Shown piece by piece: positions 18,206-26,380 of a stretch of 64,000 nucleotides of DNA (position 1 is the stretch's first letter; each line of letters starts with the position of its first letter). Origin of the DNA: CAXXOK01 sp963674895 (lineage in GTDB: Bacteria; Bacillota; Clostridia; Christensenellales; Aristaeellaceae); assembly GCA_963674895.2 (NCBI GenBank), contig CAXXCY010000003.1, forward strand, positions 1,612,001 to 1,676,000, in the 5' to 3' direction. Both the position numbers and the translations under genes were made by a program. A model generated the notes under the pieces. It was not told where the DNA came from, did not search any database, and saw only the letters and a list, made by a program, of their open reading frames with translations.

Positions 18206-19621
18206 TTATTCTGCTTCCTCCAGCGCCGTTTTTGGGATGAATGCGCGGCACTGCTTGCCCAGATAGGTGGTTTCGACATAGGCCCAATCGTCGCCCATAA
18301 ACGCCAGCAGCGTGACCTTATCCCCCTGATTGATCAGGAAAAGCTGCTCGGCGCTGTAATTGGGATCGTCCGTCGCGGGCGCGTCCGCCGTGAGCGTAAT
18401 CTGGATATCCGTAAATTCCAGTTCCTTGACATACTCGGGATCGCGCAGCGTAGTGTTTTGGATATACCCCACCCTGCCCCTGACGTTGTTATAGCCGATC
18501 GGATACGAAACCAAAACCCATTCGTCCACCACGCCGTAGATCGTTACGGTATCGTTGGTGGTTACCTGTGCGTTGGGGTTGCGGTAGGAGTTATCGTTAG
18601 GCGCGGAGTACACGTTCAGCGACCGCCGCCTGGCGAACTCGGCGTCCGCCTGGGGTTCCAGCACCGGCGCGGTCCGCTCCGCCAGTTCGTACGGCGTCAG
18701 CGTAGGCGTGGGCACGGGCGTCGGCGTCGGCGTGGGGGTCGGGGTCGGCGTGGGCGTGGGCGTGGGTGTGGGCGTCGGCGTCGGCGTGGGGGTCGGGGTC
18801 GGGGTCGGCGTGACGAACTCCTCCGCCTGTACGGCCCTGGAATTCCGGTTGAGCACGTATCCCTTGAGGCTGCCGTTTTCCTGGCGCAGGGTAAAGGCCG
18901 TATTGCCGCCCAGCAGGACCTCGCCGCCCAGCACGTCGTTTTGCAGGGTTCCGTTCGCCACGGTATAATCCGACACCTGAATGGTCAATAGCCGCCCGTC
19001 GGGCAGGAACTGGTAATACAGCGTCCCGTCCGTTCCCAGCGGCTTCCACAGCCCCTGCGTGAGGACGGTTAGGATGGAGGAATCCTCAAAGCTTACCGGC
19101 ATCGGCGTCGGCGTGACGACGCTGAACACCGGCACTGTGACGATCGGCGTTGGCGTAGCCGCCGGGCCGGGCGTGGGCGTGACGACGTCAAACGCAACCC
19201 CGGTTTCCGCCGGCGTCGGGGCCGGTTCGGCCGCTTGTTGGGCAACGGGGACCAGGGAGATCGTCGCGTACTCGCTCGTCTGCGGATCGAACACAAGCTC
19301 CAGCCCGATATCCGTCCGGTATACGGCCGCCGCCTGGTCCGAAAGCTCTTCGGACGTCAGGTACAGCATCCCGGCCGCCGCTTCATAGGAGACGAACAGC
19401 GGCATATCCCCGGTCGGGTCTTCTATGCTGCCGTCGGGCATAAACCGCAGGATATACTCGTCCGCCGTCCAGTCCTGCGCGGTCAAAAGCGCCGTGATCC
19501 CGGCGGCGTCCGTAACCTGCACGCCGGCCGCGAGGATGGAAACGTCCGTATCCTCCATGCCCTCTGCCTGCGCGCCGAACGTCAGCATCAGGACGAATGC
19601 AATGATAAGAGAGATTTTCAT
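18206..19621 (-). CDS. Secreted protein with Thr-Pro linker and SH3-like tail
   Basis: 471 residues with a Sec signal peptide (MKISLIIAFVLMLTFGAQA), two lipocalin-like or beta-rich N-terminal segments that each hold a phrase of the form W..(x)Y..FLPDG or EYILRFMPDG, a low-complexity linker of about 37 residues of alternating Thr and Pro, and a C-terminal part with two SH3-like stretches (SLNVYSAPNDNSY, WVLVSYPIG..RGRVGYI, and DKVTLLAFMGDDWAYVE). SH3-like domains of this kind bind cell-wall peptides. It is probably a cell-envelope sensor or binding protein; no catalytic motif seen. Confidence 0.82.
   Translation of the reverse strand: MKISLIIAFVLMLTFGAQAEGMEDTDVSILAAGVQVTDAAGITALLTAQDWTADEYILRFMPDGSIEDPTGDMPLFVSYEAAAGMLYLTSEELSDQAAAVYRTDIGLELVFDPQTSEYATISLVPVAQQAAEPAPTPAETGVAFDVVTPTPGPAATPTPIVTVPVFSVVTPTPMPVSFEDSSILTVLTQGLWKPLGTDGTLYYQFLPDGRLLTIQVSDYTVANGTLQNDVLGGEVLLGGNTAFTLRQENGSLKGYVLNRNSRAVQAEEFVTPTPTPTPTPTPTPTPTPTPTPTPTPTPTPTPVPTPTLTPYELAERTAPVLEPQADAEFARRRSLNVYSAPNDNSYRNPNAQVTTNDTVTIYGVVDEWVLVSYPIGYNNVRGRVGYIQNTTLRDPEYVKELEFTDIQITLTADAPATDDPNYSAEQLFLINQGDKVTLLAFMGDDWAYVETTYLGKQCRAFIPKTALEEAE
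18702..18812 (-). repeat. Low-complexity tandem repeat coding for (Thr-Pro)n
   Basis: On the plus strand it reads as runs of GGCGTG and GGCGTCGGGGTC type hexamers; on the coding strand ACGCCGACC-type codons give alternating Thr and Pro. It forms the linker of the secreted protein. Such repeats vary in length between strains and are prone to assembly errors. Confidence 0.9.
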
Positions 19622-19640
19622 CTGACTGTCTCCTTACACA

Positions 19641-21189
19641 TCAATCAAATACGATCGGATACTCGGACACCGCGGCAATCGATACGATCTGCTGCGTATC
19701 GCCGCGCCGCAAAACAAAGCTGTAGGAACTCGGCAGCGGATAGGCCGCCCCTTCCACAGCATAACGCCGCACATAGCCGTTGCTATACTCCGCCCACACA
19801 AGATCAGACGCGAGAGGCTTGATGGAATCAAACGCAAACGGATACTGCTGCATGCCGTCGGCAAACAGCCCGTACAGCTGCGTAGCGGGATCGCGTACGA
19901 CCAGCGCGTTGCAGTTCACATAGGCGGCCGCGTCGTCGGTGCTCATGACAAGCGTCAGCGCTTCGCCCTGCTCGCGCATCTCGCCGTTCGCCATAAACAC
20001 CATGCCGCAGACGCTTTCCAGCACGCCGTCCATTTGGGCGTCATAGCTGAGCCGCTTGGTTTCGCCGTCCTGCATGAGCAGATACAGCGCGTAGCGGGAA
20101 TTGGGGTCCGCCAAGTTGCCGGTATCCACGTACGCCAGCGTCGTTTCGGCGGTGAAGGGGAAGGCTTTGGCAAACCAGAGGTCGGAAATCAGCTTCCCGT
20201 TTTCGCCTACGAAGTTGAGCATCGTGCCCTGCGCGCCGGATACCATCGCCCAGCCGTTGATCATCGGATACAGCCGGACAGCGTTCCCCGCACTTCGCGT
20301 AAACTCTGAAAGATCGACGAGCGCAAACCCCCGCGATGGTAATCAGGTACGGGGCTTCGCCGATATAGAATATATCGTTTGCCGCATGGAATGAAGGTTT
20401 CAAGCCCTTCGTAGTATCCCAGCAGCCTGCCGCTATCGGCGGCAAACAGGTAGTAATCCGATGTGCCGTCCGGGCTATCGCTCCGCATAACGATATTGCG
20501 GTCGGTTACCGCATAGGTTTCCATCGCGACGCCGTCCGTAACCGCTTTGATCTCCGGCACCGCGCGCGTCTTCGCCGCGGGCATGGACGATTTCACATAC
20601 GCGGGCACGTTCGCCGCCGTTTGCGTGGGAGCGGGCGTGGGCAGGATCTTCCACACGGCTTCCTCGCCGAAGATGTTCCCGGCCAGATCGATAATCTGGT
20701 ACCGGAAAATATACGCGCCGCCGCCGATCAGCAGCAGCAAAAGAATAACGATCAAAGCCGTCAGCCACCCGCGCTTCCTTCCCCTGCCGGCGCGCGGGTC
20801 GCGCGGATATTCGCTTCGCACCTGGTAGCCGTCGCCGTAGGCGAACGTTTCCTGCGGTCCTCCGGTCGGTTCCTGGGAAAACTTCGGGGGCGGTGGCAAA
20901 CTGCGAGTCCCCGCGCGGCCTTGCGTTGAGTTCTTCGCGCGATAAAGGACGAGCGGTCCGGGCCGTAATTGGGTGGATACCGGGATTCGTCGGGATATCC
21001 GCGCCGGTTTTCGCGCCGGTTCAGCCCCGCATTGGCGGAGAAAGCATCGTCTACTCCCTCGCGGGCCTGCCGAGCGGCAGCCCTGCGCGCAGGTTCTCTG
21101 ACGACGGCGTTTGCGCCTTCGTCACCCTGAGGGTATTCACTTGGATAGCTGACTTTCGTGTCATCTTCGTTCGACCAGTATTTATTCAT
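19641..21189 (-). CDS. Membrane-anchored extracytoplasmic protein (frame broken by about four insertions)
   Basis: The intact protein would be about 510 residues: a charged, disordered cytoplasmic N-terminus starting MNKYWSNEDD (ATG 21189, GAGGGAAAGC upstream), one membrane span (WLTALIVILLLLLIGGGAYI), a short PTPAPTQT linker, and an extracytoplasmic beta-rich domain with several repeated blade-like segments, possibly a propeller. The frame changes near 20,945 and 20,886-20,890 and again near 20,398 and 20,328-20,332. Each is corrected by removing one base, two of them from runs of five G or C, and the corrected reading is continuous (for example LITIAGFALVDLSEFTRSAGN). It precedes the Thr-Pro secreted protein by 19 bases, so they likely share a transcript. 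No family recognised. Confidence 0.75.
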
Positions 21190-21591
21190 GCTTTCCCTCA
21201 TTTTGTATGGACTGCTCAACTGTTAATGTACCATTCTTCATAGGTTTCGTCAAGCAACGGCAAGCCTTCCACAGCCTGCAAACATGAGGAATCATAACGA
21301 ATGTGGAATGAGGAATGCAGAATGAGGAATGCAGAAAAGATTGCTTTCGCAATCTTTTCATCAGAGTACTTTTTTATCTTTTTCCCTTTATATTTCATAA
21401 AAAAGATGGTTCGCGAGATGTCTGCGTTTACACAATGGATCAAAAAACAAATCAAAGAAACCAGTATAAGCCTGTTCAGAAGGCCTAATATGCTAGGAAG
21501 CAAGAATGGCAAAGGGTTGAGCTTACTCGTTTGTAAGTGATGCCCCTTGCCATTCGATGCTGACAACGCAGATTGGGCTTTATGGACAGGC
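21190..21591. other. AT-rich non-coding island with inverted and tandem repeats
   Basis: About 400 bases without a convincing gene and visibly poorer in GC than its surroundings. It holds a tandem GAATGAGGAATGCA repeat (about 21306-21334), a perfect hairpin AAAAGATTGC-TTTC-GCAATCTTTT (21335-21358), an inverted repeat GAATGGCAAAGGG / CCCCTTGCCATTC (about 21506-21518 and 21542-21555), and flanking arms AAGCCTGTTCAGAAGGCC (near 21475) and GGGCTTTATGGACAGGCTT (near 21575) that together could fold a roughly 120-base imperfect hairpin reaching the end of the acyl-CoA synthetase gene. Possible small non-autonomous element or gene remnant. Confidence 0.55.
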
Positions 21592-23277
21592 TTACGCCGT
21601 TTCGATGCTGTCGGCGTTTTGCAGCCCGAGCTTTTCCACGCCCATCAGGCGCAGCTTGTATTTCTGGATCTTTCCGCTGGCGGTCATGGGGAACTCGGTC
21701 ATTTCGATCACGTATTTCGGGGTTTTGAAGCGGCTGAGCCCGCCGCGCACGAACGCGATCAGCTCCTCGTCGGTCGCGTGCATGCCGTCCTTAAAGATCA
21801 CGCACGCGCAGACCTCCTCGCCGTACTTTGCGTCCGGCAGCCCGACCACCTGCACGTCCCTGATTGCCGGGTGGGTATACAGGTACTCCTCAATTTCACG
21901 CGGATAGATGTTCTCCCCGCCGCGGATGATCATATCCTTCAGGCGGCCGGTGATCTTGAAATATCCGTTTTCATCCATCGTGCCGATATCGCCCGTGTGC
22001 AGCCAGCCGTCCGCGTCGATCGCCTGGTGCGTGGCCTCCGGCATTTTATAATAACCCTTCATGATATGGTACCCCCGGGTCACGATCTCGCCGGGTACGC
22101 CGCGGGGCAGTTCCTCGTTCGTGTTGGGATCGACGATTTTACCCTCGGTATGCGGCAGGAGTCTCCCCACCGTGCTCACGCGGATTTCCAGGGGATCGTC
22201 CGTGCGGCTTTGGGTCATGCCGGGGGAGCATTCGGTCTGCCCGAACACGATGGTGATCTCGCTCAAGTGCATCTTGTCGTTCGCGTCGCGCATGGTTTTG
22301 ATCGGGCAGGGGCTGCCGGCCATGATGCCCGTGCGCAGCCGGGAAAAATCAAACTGGTCGAAATCGGGGTGCTCGAGCATGGCGATAAACATGGTCGGCA
22401 CGCCGTGCACCGCCGTGCAGCGCTCCTGCTCCAGATATTCCATCTCAAGCCTCGCGTTGAAGCGCGTCATCAGCACCATGGTGGTGGCGTGCGTCAGGCA
22501 GCTCATCACGCCCAGCACGCAGCCGAAGCAGTGGAACAGCGGCACGACGATCATCAGTCGGTCCTCGCTTGTGAATTTCATGCAGTCGCCCATGAACTGG
22601 CCGTTGTTGGTGATGTTGTAGTGCGTGAGCATCACGCCCTTGGGGAACCCCGTCGTGCCGCTGGTGTACTGCATGTTGATCACGTCGTGGGTCTGAAGCG
22701 ACGCGGTGATTTCCGCAGGTGTTTCCTCCGGCACGGCATCGGCCAGGGCGTACAGATCGTCAAACGCGAACATCCCTTTGGGCTTTCTCTCCCGGTCGCC
22801 GATCAGCACAACCTTCTCCAGGCAGGGAAGCTTCTCCTCGCGGAGGGTACCCGGTTCCTCCGTCAGGAGGGCGGGCATCAGGCCCGTGATGTGCTCGATA
22901 TAATCGTTCCCCTTCACGCCGCCGATCATCACGAGCATTTTGGCGTCGCTCTGGGTGAGCAGGTAATTGAGCTCAAACTGCTTGTAGTTGGTGTTCACCG
23001 TGATCAGGATCGCGCCGAGCTTTGCCGTGGCAAACATCGTCAAAAGCCACTCCGGCACGTTGGTCGCCCAGATAGCCACGTGGTCGCCCTTGCGGATGCC
23101 CAGCGCGTACAGCCCGCGCGCGACGACCCCCGTCAGCCGGTCGAACTCCTTCCAGCTCCAGCGGACGCCGAATTCCGGGGCAACGACGCAATCGTTCTCC
23201 GGATAGTTTTGCGCGTTTCTCCTGAGCAGCCCCGGTATGGTGTATTCCTGAAGATCGTTCACCGGTGTGAAAGCCAT
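21592..23277 (-). CDS. AMP-forming acyl-CoA synthetase (long-chain fatty-acid CoA ligase-like)
   Basis: 561-residue adenylate-forming enzyme that activates a carboxylic acid with ATP and CoA. Motifs: the phosphate loop MQYTSGTTGFPKG, the adenylation signature DGWLHTGDIGTMDENGYF, hinge GRLKDMIIRGGENIYPREIEE and the C-terminal catalytic lysine in SGKIQKYKL. ATG 23277 begins MAFTPVNDLQEYT, the usual family start, with GGGGAG upstream; longer frames run into the leader RNA. The gene is preceded by a T-box leader and terminator, so its expression appears tied to charging of one tRNA, which is unusual. The acid substrate is not known; a branched-chain or aromatic acid made from an amino acid would make sense of the regulation, as an inference. 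Confidence 0.93.
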   Translation of the reverse strand: MAFTPVNDLQEYTIPGLLRRNAQNYPENDCVVAPEFGVRWSWKEFDRLTGVVARGLYALGIRKGDHVAIWATNVPEWLLTMFATAKLGAILITVNTNYKQFELNYLLTQSDAKMLVMIGGVKGNDYIEHITGLMPALLTEEPGTLREEKLPCLEKVVLIGDRERKPKGMFAFDDLYALADAVPEETPAEITASLQTHDVINMQYTSGTTGFPKGVMLTHYNITNNGQFMGDCMKFTSEDRLMIVVPLFHCFGCVLGVMSCLTHATTMVLMTRFNARLEMEYLEQERCTAVHGVPTMFIAMLEHPDFDQFDFSRLRTGIMAGSPCPIKTMRDANDKMHLSEITIVFGQTECSPGMTQSRTDDPLEIRVSTVGRLLPHTEGKIVDPNTNEELPRGVPGEIVTRGYHIMKGYYKMPEATHQAIDADGWLHTGDIGTMDENGYFKITGRLKDMIIRGGENIYPREIEEYLYTHPAIRDVQVVGLPDAKYGEEVCACVIFKDGMHATDEELIAFVRGGLSRFKTPKYVIEMTEFPMTASGKIQKYKLRLMGVEKLGLQNADSIETA

Positions 23278-23322
23278 ATGCCCACTCCCCATCCATGTTT
23301 GTGAGGGTAACGATGTTTGCCT

Positions 23323-23557
23323 AGAAAACCTCCGCCCTCGAAACTTCGAAGACGGAGGTTTGAACATCCGCGGTACCACTTCGCTTGGAGACGTATCTCC
23401 CGCTCGCACGGCTGTATCGGGCCGCCCGTCCGGCGTTACTCCATTCGCACCGGCCGCTCACGGGAGAGGAGGTCCGCGGCCCTTTCATGCCTTGCACCAA
23501 CCGGCATTTCTCTTCCAAAAGGATCGCCGCGCGCCGCGCCCGCTCATCGCGTAATTG
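23323..23557 (-). ncRNA. T-box leader with terminator before the acyl-CoA synthetase
   Basis: Read on the minus strand the leader has, in order, a Stem I whose helices pair (CGCGGC with GCCGCG, CCUUUU with GAAAGG, AUGCC with GGCAU) and whose tip holds GGUGCAAGG, a linker with GAGUAACGCCGGACGGGC, the T-box sequence AAGUGGUACCGCGG (around 23369-23383), and a terminator AAACCTCCG ... CGGAGGTTTT (23326-23361). T-box RNAs bind uncharged tRNA through a specifier codon and then let transcription proceed. The specifier lies in GGACCUCCUCUCCCG; by position CUC (Leu) is my best guess, with GAC, ACC or CCU not excluded. The element is well supported; the amino acid is not. Confidence 0.85.
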
Positions 23558-23563
23558 CTGTTG

Positions 23564-23593
23564 ATTATAAGGCAAAGCCCCGGTTTTTGTCAA
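23564..23593 (-). promoter_or_regulatory. Sigma-A promoter of the T-box leader
   Basis: Minus strand TTGACA (23588-23593) and TATAAT (23564-23569), spacer 18. Confidence 0.92.
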
Positions 23594-23596
23594 CCC

Positions 23597-23625
23597 TTTA
23601 CCCTCCGGCGCATCAATGCTATAAT
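23597..23625 (+). promoter_or_regulatory. Divergent sigma-A promoter of the anchored protein and murI
   Basis: TTTACC (23597-23602), 17-base spacer, TATAAT (23620-23625). Its -35 box starts 4 bases from the -35 box of the opposite promoter, so the two promoters stand back to back and may compete for polymerase. Confidence 0.82.
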
Positions 23626-23667
23626 GGGAAAAAAGATGCGCCGAAGCGGCGGCCGGGAGGTGAGCGT

Positions 23668-24156
23668 ATGTATCGGTATTCAGGCGGCAGCCGGTACCGC
23701 AGCGTGATGCGTTCGCACCGCTGGCAGCCCGTTGTGGTGATCGTCCTCATCGTTATCGCCGTGGTGATCGTCCTCAAGCTCGTCGGGGTCGGCTCGCTGG
23801 ACGAGGGCAATTACGAGCGGCAGCGCAACGCGCGCCTGCGCTCCGAAGCGCAGAACGCCGTCACCCAGGTCAACACCCTGTCCAGGCTCGGCGCGACCTC
23901 CACCAGCAATACGCTGGGGAAAATCCGCCAGTACGTGCATGGCCTGGAAGTTCTCAACGAGCTCAATATCAGCATGTACGGCGAGGTGGGACGCCTGTTC
24001 CAGCAATCGGTTTTTGATACCGTCTACACGATCATCGACCAGTATGACCTGAACCTCTCCACGGGATCGAAGGTGAACGAAAGCCTGAATTCCCTGAGCG
24101 AGGCGGTCAGCCAGCTGTACTCGCTTACTCTGGCGCAGATCGGCGCGACGCAGTAA
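23668..24156 (+). CDS. Membrane-anchored protein of unknown function
   Basis: 162 residues: short basic N-terminus (MYRYSGGSRYRSVMRSHRW), a single membrane helix (about residues 20-42) and an extracytoplasmic all-helical domain with heptad-like spacing. No known family recognised. ATG 23668 follows GGGAGGTGAGCGT. It lies 27 bases before murI, behind a shared promoter, so a role in cell-envelope growth is possible, but that rests only on position. Confidence 0.75.
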   Translation: MYRYSGGSRYRSVMRSHRWQPVVVIVLIVIAVVIVLKLVGVGSLDEGNYERQRNARLRSEAQNAVTQVNTLSRLGATSTSNTLGKIRQYVHGLEVLNELNISMYGEVGRLFQQSVFDTVYTIIDQYDLNLSTGSKVNESLNSLSEAVSQLYSLTLAQIGATQ

Positions 24157-24183
24157 ACCATGAACGATAAGGGGACCCAAGCC

Positions 24184-24996
24184 ATGGACGATCGTCCGGT
24201 CGGCGTTTTTGACAGCGGGTACGGCGGCATCAGCGTGCTGGCAGCCGCCGCTTTTGCGCTGCCCGGGGAACGGTTTATCTACCTGGGCGACAACCTGCAC
24301 GCGCCGTACGGCTCGCTCCCGGAGGAGGAGATCCTTTCGCACACGCGCCGCTCAATCCAGTTTCTCATCGATTCCGGTTGTAAGGCCATCGTGATCGCCT
24401 GCAACACGGCGACCAGCGTCGCCGCCGCCGCGCTGCGCAGGGAGCTCACGCTGCCCATCGTCGCCATGGAGCCCGCACTGAAGCCCGCCTCGATGGTCCA
24501 GCGGGACGGGCGCGTGCTGGTACTCGCCACCGAGGTGACCCTGAAGCTTCCAAAATTCAAGCGCCTGATGGAAAGCTACGGAAAGGACGCCGTTCCCATC
24601 CCCTCGCCCAAGCTGGTCACCGTGATCGAGGCGGGACTGACGGACGGCGAAGAGGTTCGCGCGCTGCTTCATGAATACCTGTCGCCCTACCTCGATAAGC
24701 CCGTCAAGGCCGTGGTGCTCGGGTGTACGCATTTTGTGTTTTTAAGGCAGGCACTCAGCGCCTTCCTGCCCGCGGGCATACCGCTGGTGGACGGCAACGA
24801 GGGCACGGCGAGGCAGCTGCAAAAGCGCCTCGCGCAGGCGGGTCTGCTGTCCGGCGCGCAGGCGGCGAGGGCCGATGAACGCGTGGTTTTCCATTCCACA
24901 AAAAACGACGCGCAAACCCTTACCTGGATGCGCGCCCTGTATGCGGCGGCGGAGGATCAGCTCCGCGATAAATACTCCCGCGGGCCGAGTTCATAG
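24184..24996 (+). CDS. murI: Glutamate racemase
   Basis: Makes D-glutamate for peptidoglycan from L-glutamate without cofactor. The start motif VGVFDSGYGG and the two catalytic cysteines in AIVIACNTATS and VVLGCTHF are present; 270 residues is the normal size. ATG 24184 gives the family start MDDRPVGVFDSG and has AAGGGGA upstream; an in-frame ATG at 24160 is also possible. Its 3' end overlaps the convergent fumarase beta gene by 40 bases. Confidence 0.94.
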   Translation: MDDRPVGVFDSGYGGISVLAAAAFALPGERFIYLGDNLHAPYGSLPEEEILSHTRRSIQFLIDSGCKAIVIACNTATSVAAAALRRELTLPIVAMEPALKPASMVQRDGRVLVLATEVTLKLPKFKRLMESYGKDAVPIPSPKLVTVIEAGLTDGEEVRALLHEYLSPYLDKPVKAVVLGCTHFVFLRQALSAFLPAGIPLVDGNEGTARQLQKRLAQAGLLSGAQAARADERVVFHSTKNDAQTLTWMRALYAAAEDQLRDKYSRGPSS

Positions 24997-25511
24997 ATAT
25001 CGTTGCCCCGGCAGTCGATGGCAACCACAAGCGGCAGGTCTTTCACGATCAGCCGCTTGATCGATTCCGTACCCAGCTCCTCATAGGCCACCACTTCGAC
25101 GCTTTCGATGCACGCGGACAGATAGGCCGCGCAGCCCGCGGGCGCGGTGAAATACACAGCGCCGTTTTCCACGATGGCCTGTTTGACCTCTTCCCCGCGG
25201 TCGCCCTTGCCGATGATGGCCTTAAGCCCGCGCTCCAGCAGCATAGGCGTAAACTTGTCCATGCGAAACGACGTGGTGGGGCCGATCGCGCCCGATACAC
25301 GCCCGGGCGGCGTGGGCGTGGGCCCGGCATAGAAAACGGTCTGCCCCTCCAGATCGACGGGCGGCCGCCCGCCGTTTGTGAGCGTTTCGATCATCCATGC
25401 GTGCGCCGCGTCCCGCGCGGTATACACGACGCCCGACAGCAGCACGCTTTCCCCCGCCTTGAACCGCGGGATCAGCTCCGGATCGATGGGCGACGTACAG
25501 CGTATTGCCAT
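24957..25511 (-). CDS. Fumarate hydratase class I, beta subunit
   Basis: 185-residue C-terminal-type subunit of the two-subunit, [4Fe-4S]-dependent class I fumarase or L(+)-tartrate dehydratase family. Conserved stretches: GEVVYTARDAAH-like VVYTARDAAHAWM, GPTPTPPGRVSGAIGPTTSFRMD (with the Pro/Gly-rich loop) and KGDRGEEV. ATG 25511 follows AAGGAGACTGTC. It lies 10 bases behind the alpha gene. Fumarase is the likely reaction in a fermenter; tartrate dehydratase cannot be excluded. Confidence 0.9.
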   Translation of the reverse strand: MAIRCTSPIDPELIPRFKAGESVLLSGVVYTARDAAHAWMIETLTNGGRPPVDLEGQTVFYAGPTPTPPGRVSGAIGPTTSFRMDKFTPMLLERGLKAIIGKGDRGEEVKQAIVENGAVYFTAPAGCAAYLSACIESVEVVAYEELGTESIKRLIVKDLPLVVAIDCRGNDIYELGPREYLSRS

Positions 25512-25521
25512 GACAGTCTCC

Positions 25522-26364
25522 TTATAAAACGCCCACGGCGCGGCGCGTGGCGTGGCAGCCGAAGTTGACGGCAACCGGCAGCGCCGCGATATGCGTAGGC
25601 GCGGTTTTAATCCGAACGGACAGCGCCGTGGTCAGGCCGCCGTATCCCTGCGGCCCGATGCCCGTCCGGTTGATCTCCGCAAGCAGTTCCCTTTCCAGCG
25701 CGTCGACGGCAGGATCGGGATGCCCGCCCTCGCGCAGCTCTACCAGCGCTTCCTTCGCAAGCAGCGCCACCTGCTCAAACGTACCCCCGATACCCACGCC
25801 CAGTATGATGGGCGGGCACGGGTTCGCGCCCGCGATCCTGACCGATTCCAGCACGAAATTCTTCACGCCCGGAAGGCCGTCGGCGGGGGTGAGCATGGCG
25901 AGGCGGCTCATGTTCTCGCTGCCGAAGCCCTTGGGCGCCACCGTCAGTTTGATTTGGTCGCCCTCCGTAAGCCGCACGTGCAGCACCGCGGGCGTGTTAT
26001 CGCCGGTGTTGACCCGGTCAAACGGCCCGCGCACCACGGACTTGCGCAGATACCCTTGCGTATAGCCCCTGCGCACGCCCCGGTTGACCGCGTCAGAAAG
26101 CAGTCCGCCCTGGATGTGCACATCCTGCCCCACCTCGGCAAGCACCACCGCCATGCCCGTATCCTGGCAGATCGGAATTTGTTCCCGCTCCGCGATCCTG
26201 CAGTTTTCACAGACCAGCGCAAGCGATTCCCTGGCGGGCACGAAGGGCTCCCTGCGCTCCGCCTCCAAAAGAAGCGTTTGCACCTGCTTCGGCAGCACCG
26301 TGCAGGCTTCAACGCACAGCCCGGCGACGCAATCGGCGATTTGGTCCGCGTGAATGGTTCTGAT
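25522..26364 (-). CDS. Fumarate hydratase class I, alpha subunit (probable ATC start)
   Basis: About 280 residues with the iron-sulfur ligands in ENCRIAEREQIPICQDTGMAVV and GANPCPPIILGVGIGG. The family N-terminus (I-R-x-I-x-x-x-x-I-x-x-x-V) is present in frame upstream of the first GTG (26298): IRTIHADQIADCVAGLCVEA. That stretch has no ATG, GTG or TTG; it opens with ATC at 26364-26362, 9 bases after GGGAG, with an in-frame stop a few codons before. The start is therefore probably ATC. Pairs with the beta subunit to hydrate fumarate to malate. Confidence 0.88.
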   Translation of the reverse strand: MRTIHADQIADCVAGLCVEACTVLPKQVQTLLLEAERREPFVPARESLALVCENCRIAEREQIPICQDTGMAVVLAEVGQDVHIQGGLLSDAVNRGVRRGYTQGYLRKSVVRGPFDRVNTGDNTPAVLHVRLTEGDQIKLTVAPKGFGSENMSRLAMLTPADGLPGVKNFVLESVRIAGANPCPPIILGVGIGGTFEQVALLAKEALVELREGGHPDPAVDALERELLAEINRTGIGPQGYGGLTTALSVRIKTAPTHIAALPVAVNFGCHATRRAVGVL

Positions 26365-26380
26365 GGCCGCTCACTCCCGT

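Noticed and set aside
18702..18812. Short hexamer repeats that could suggest a CRISPR or regulatory array
   Set aside because: No spacers and the repeats are in frame as a Thr-Pro linker.
21216..21566. Minus-strand frame in the AT-rich island ending SCLQAVEGLPLLDETYEEWYINS
   Set aside because: Could be a protein C-terminus, but there is no start signal, no family and the rest is low-complexity.
23281..23600. Plus-strand extension of the anchored-protein frame into the T-box region
   Set aside because: The start at 23668 has its own Shine-Dalgarno and promoter; upstream is leader RNA of the opposite gene.
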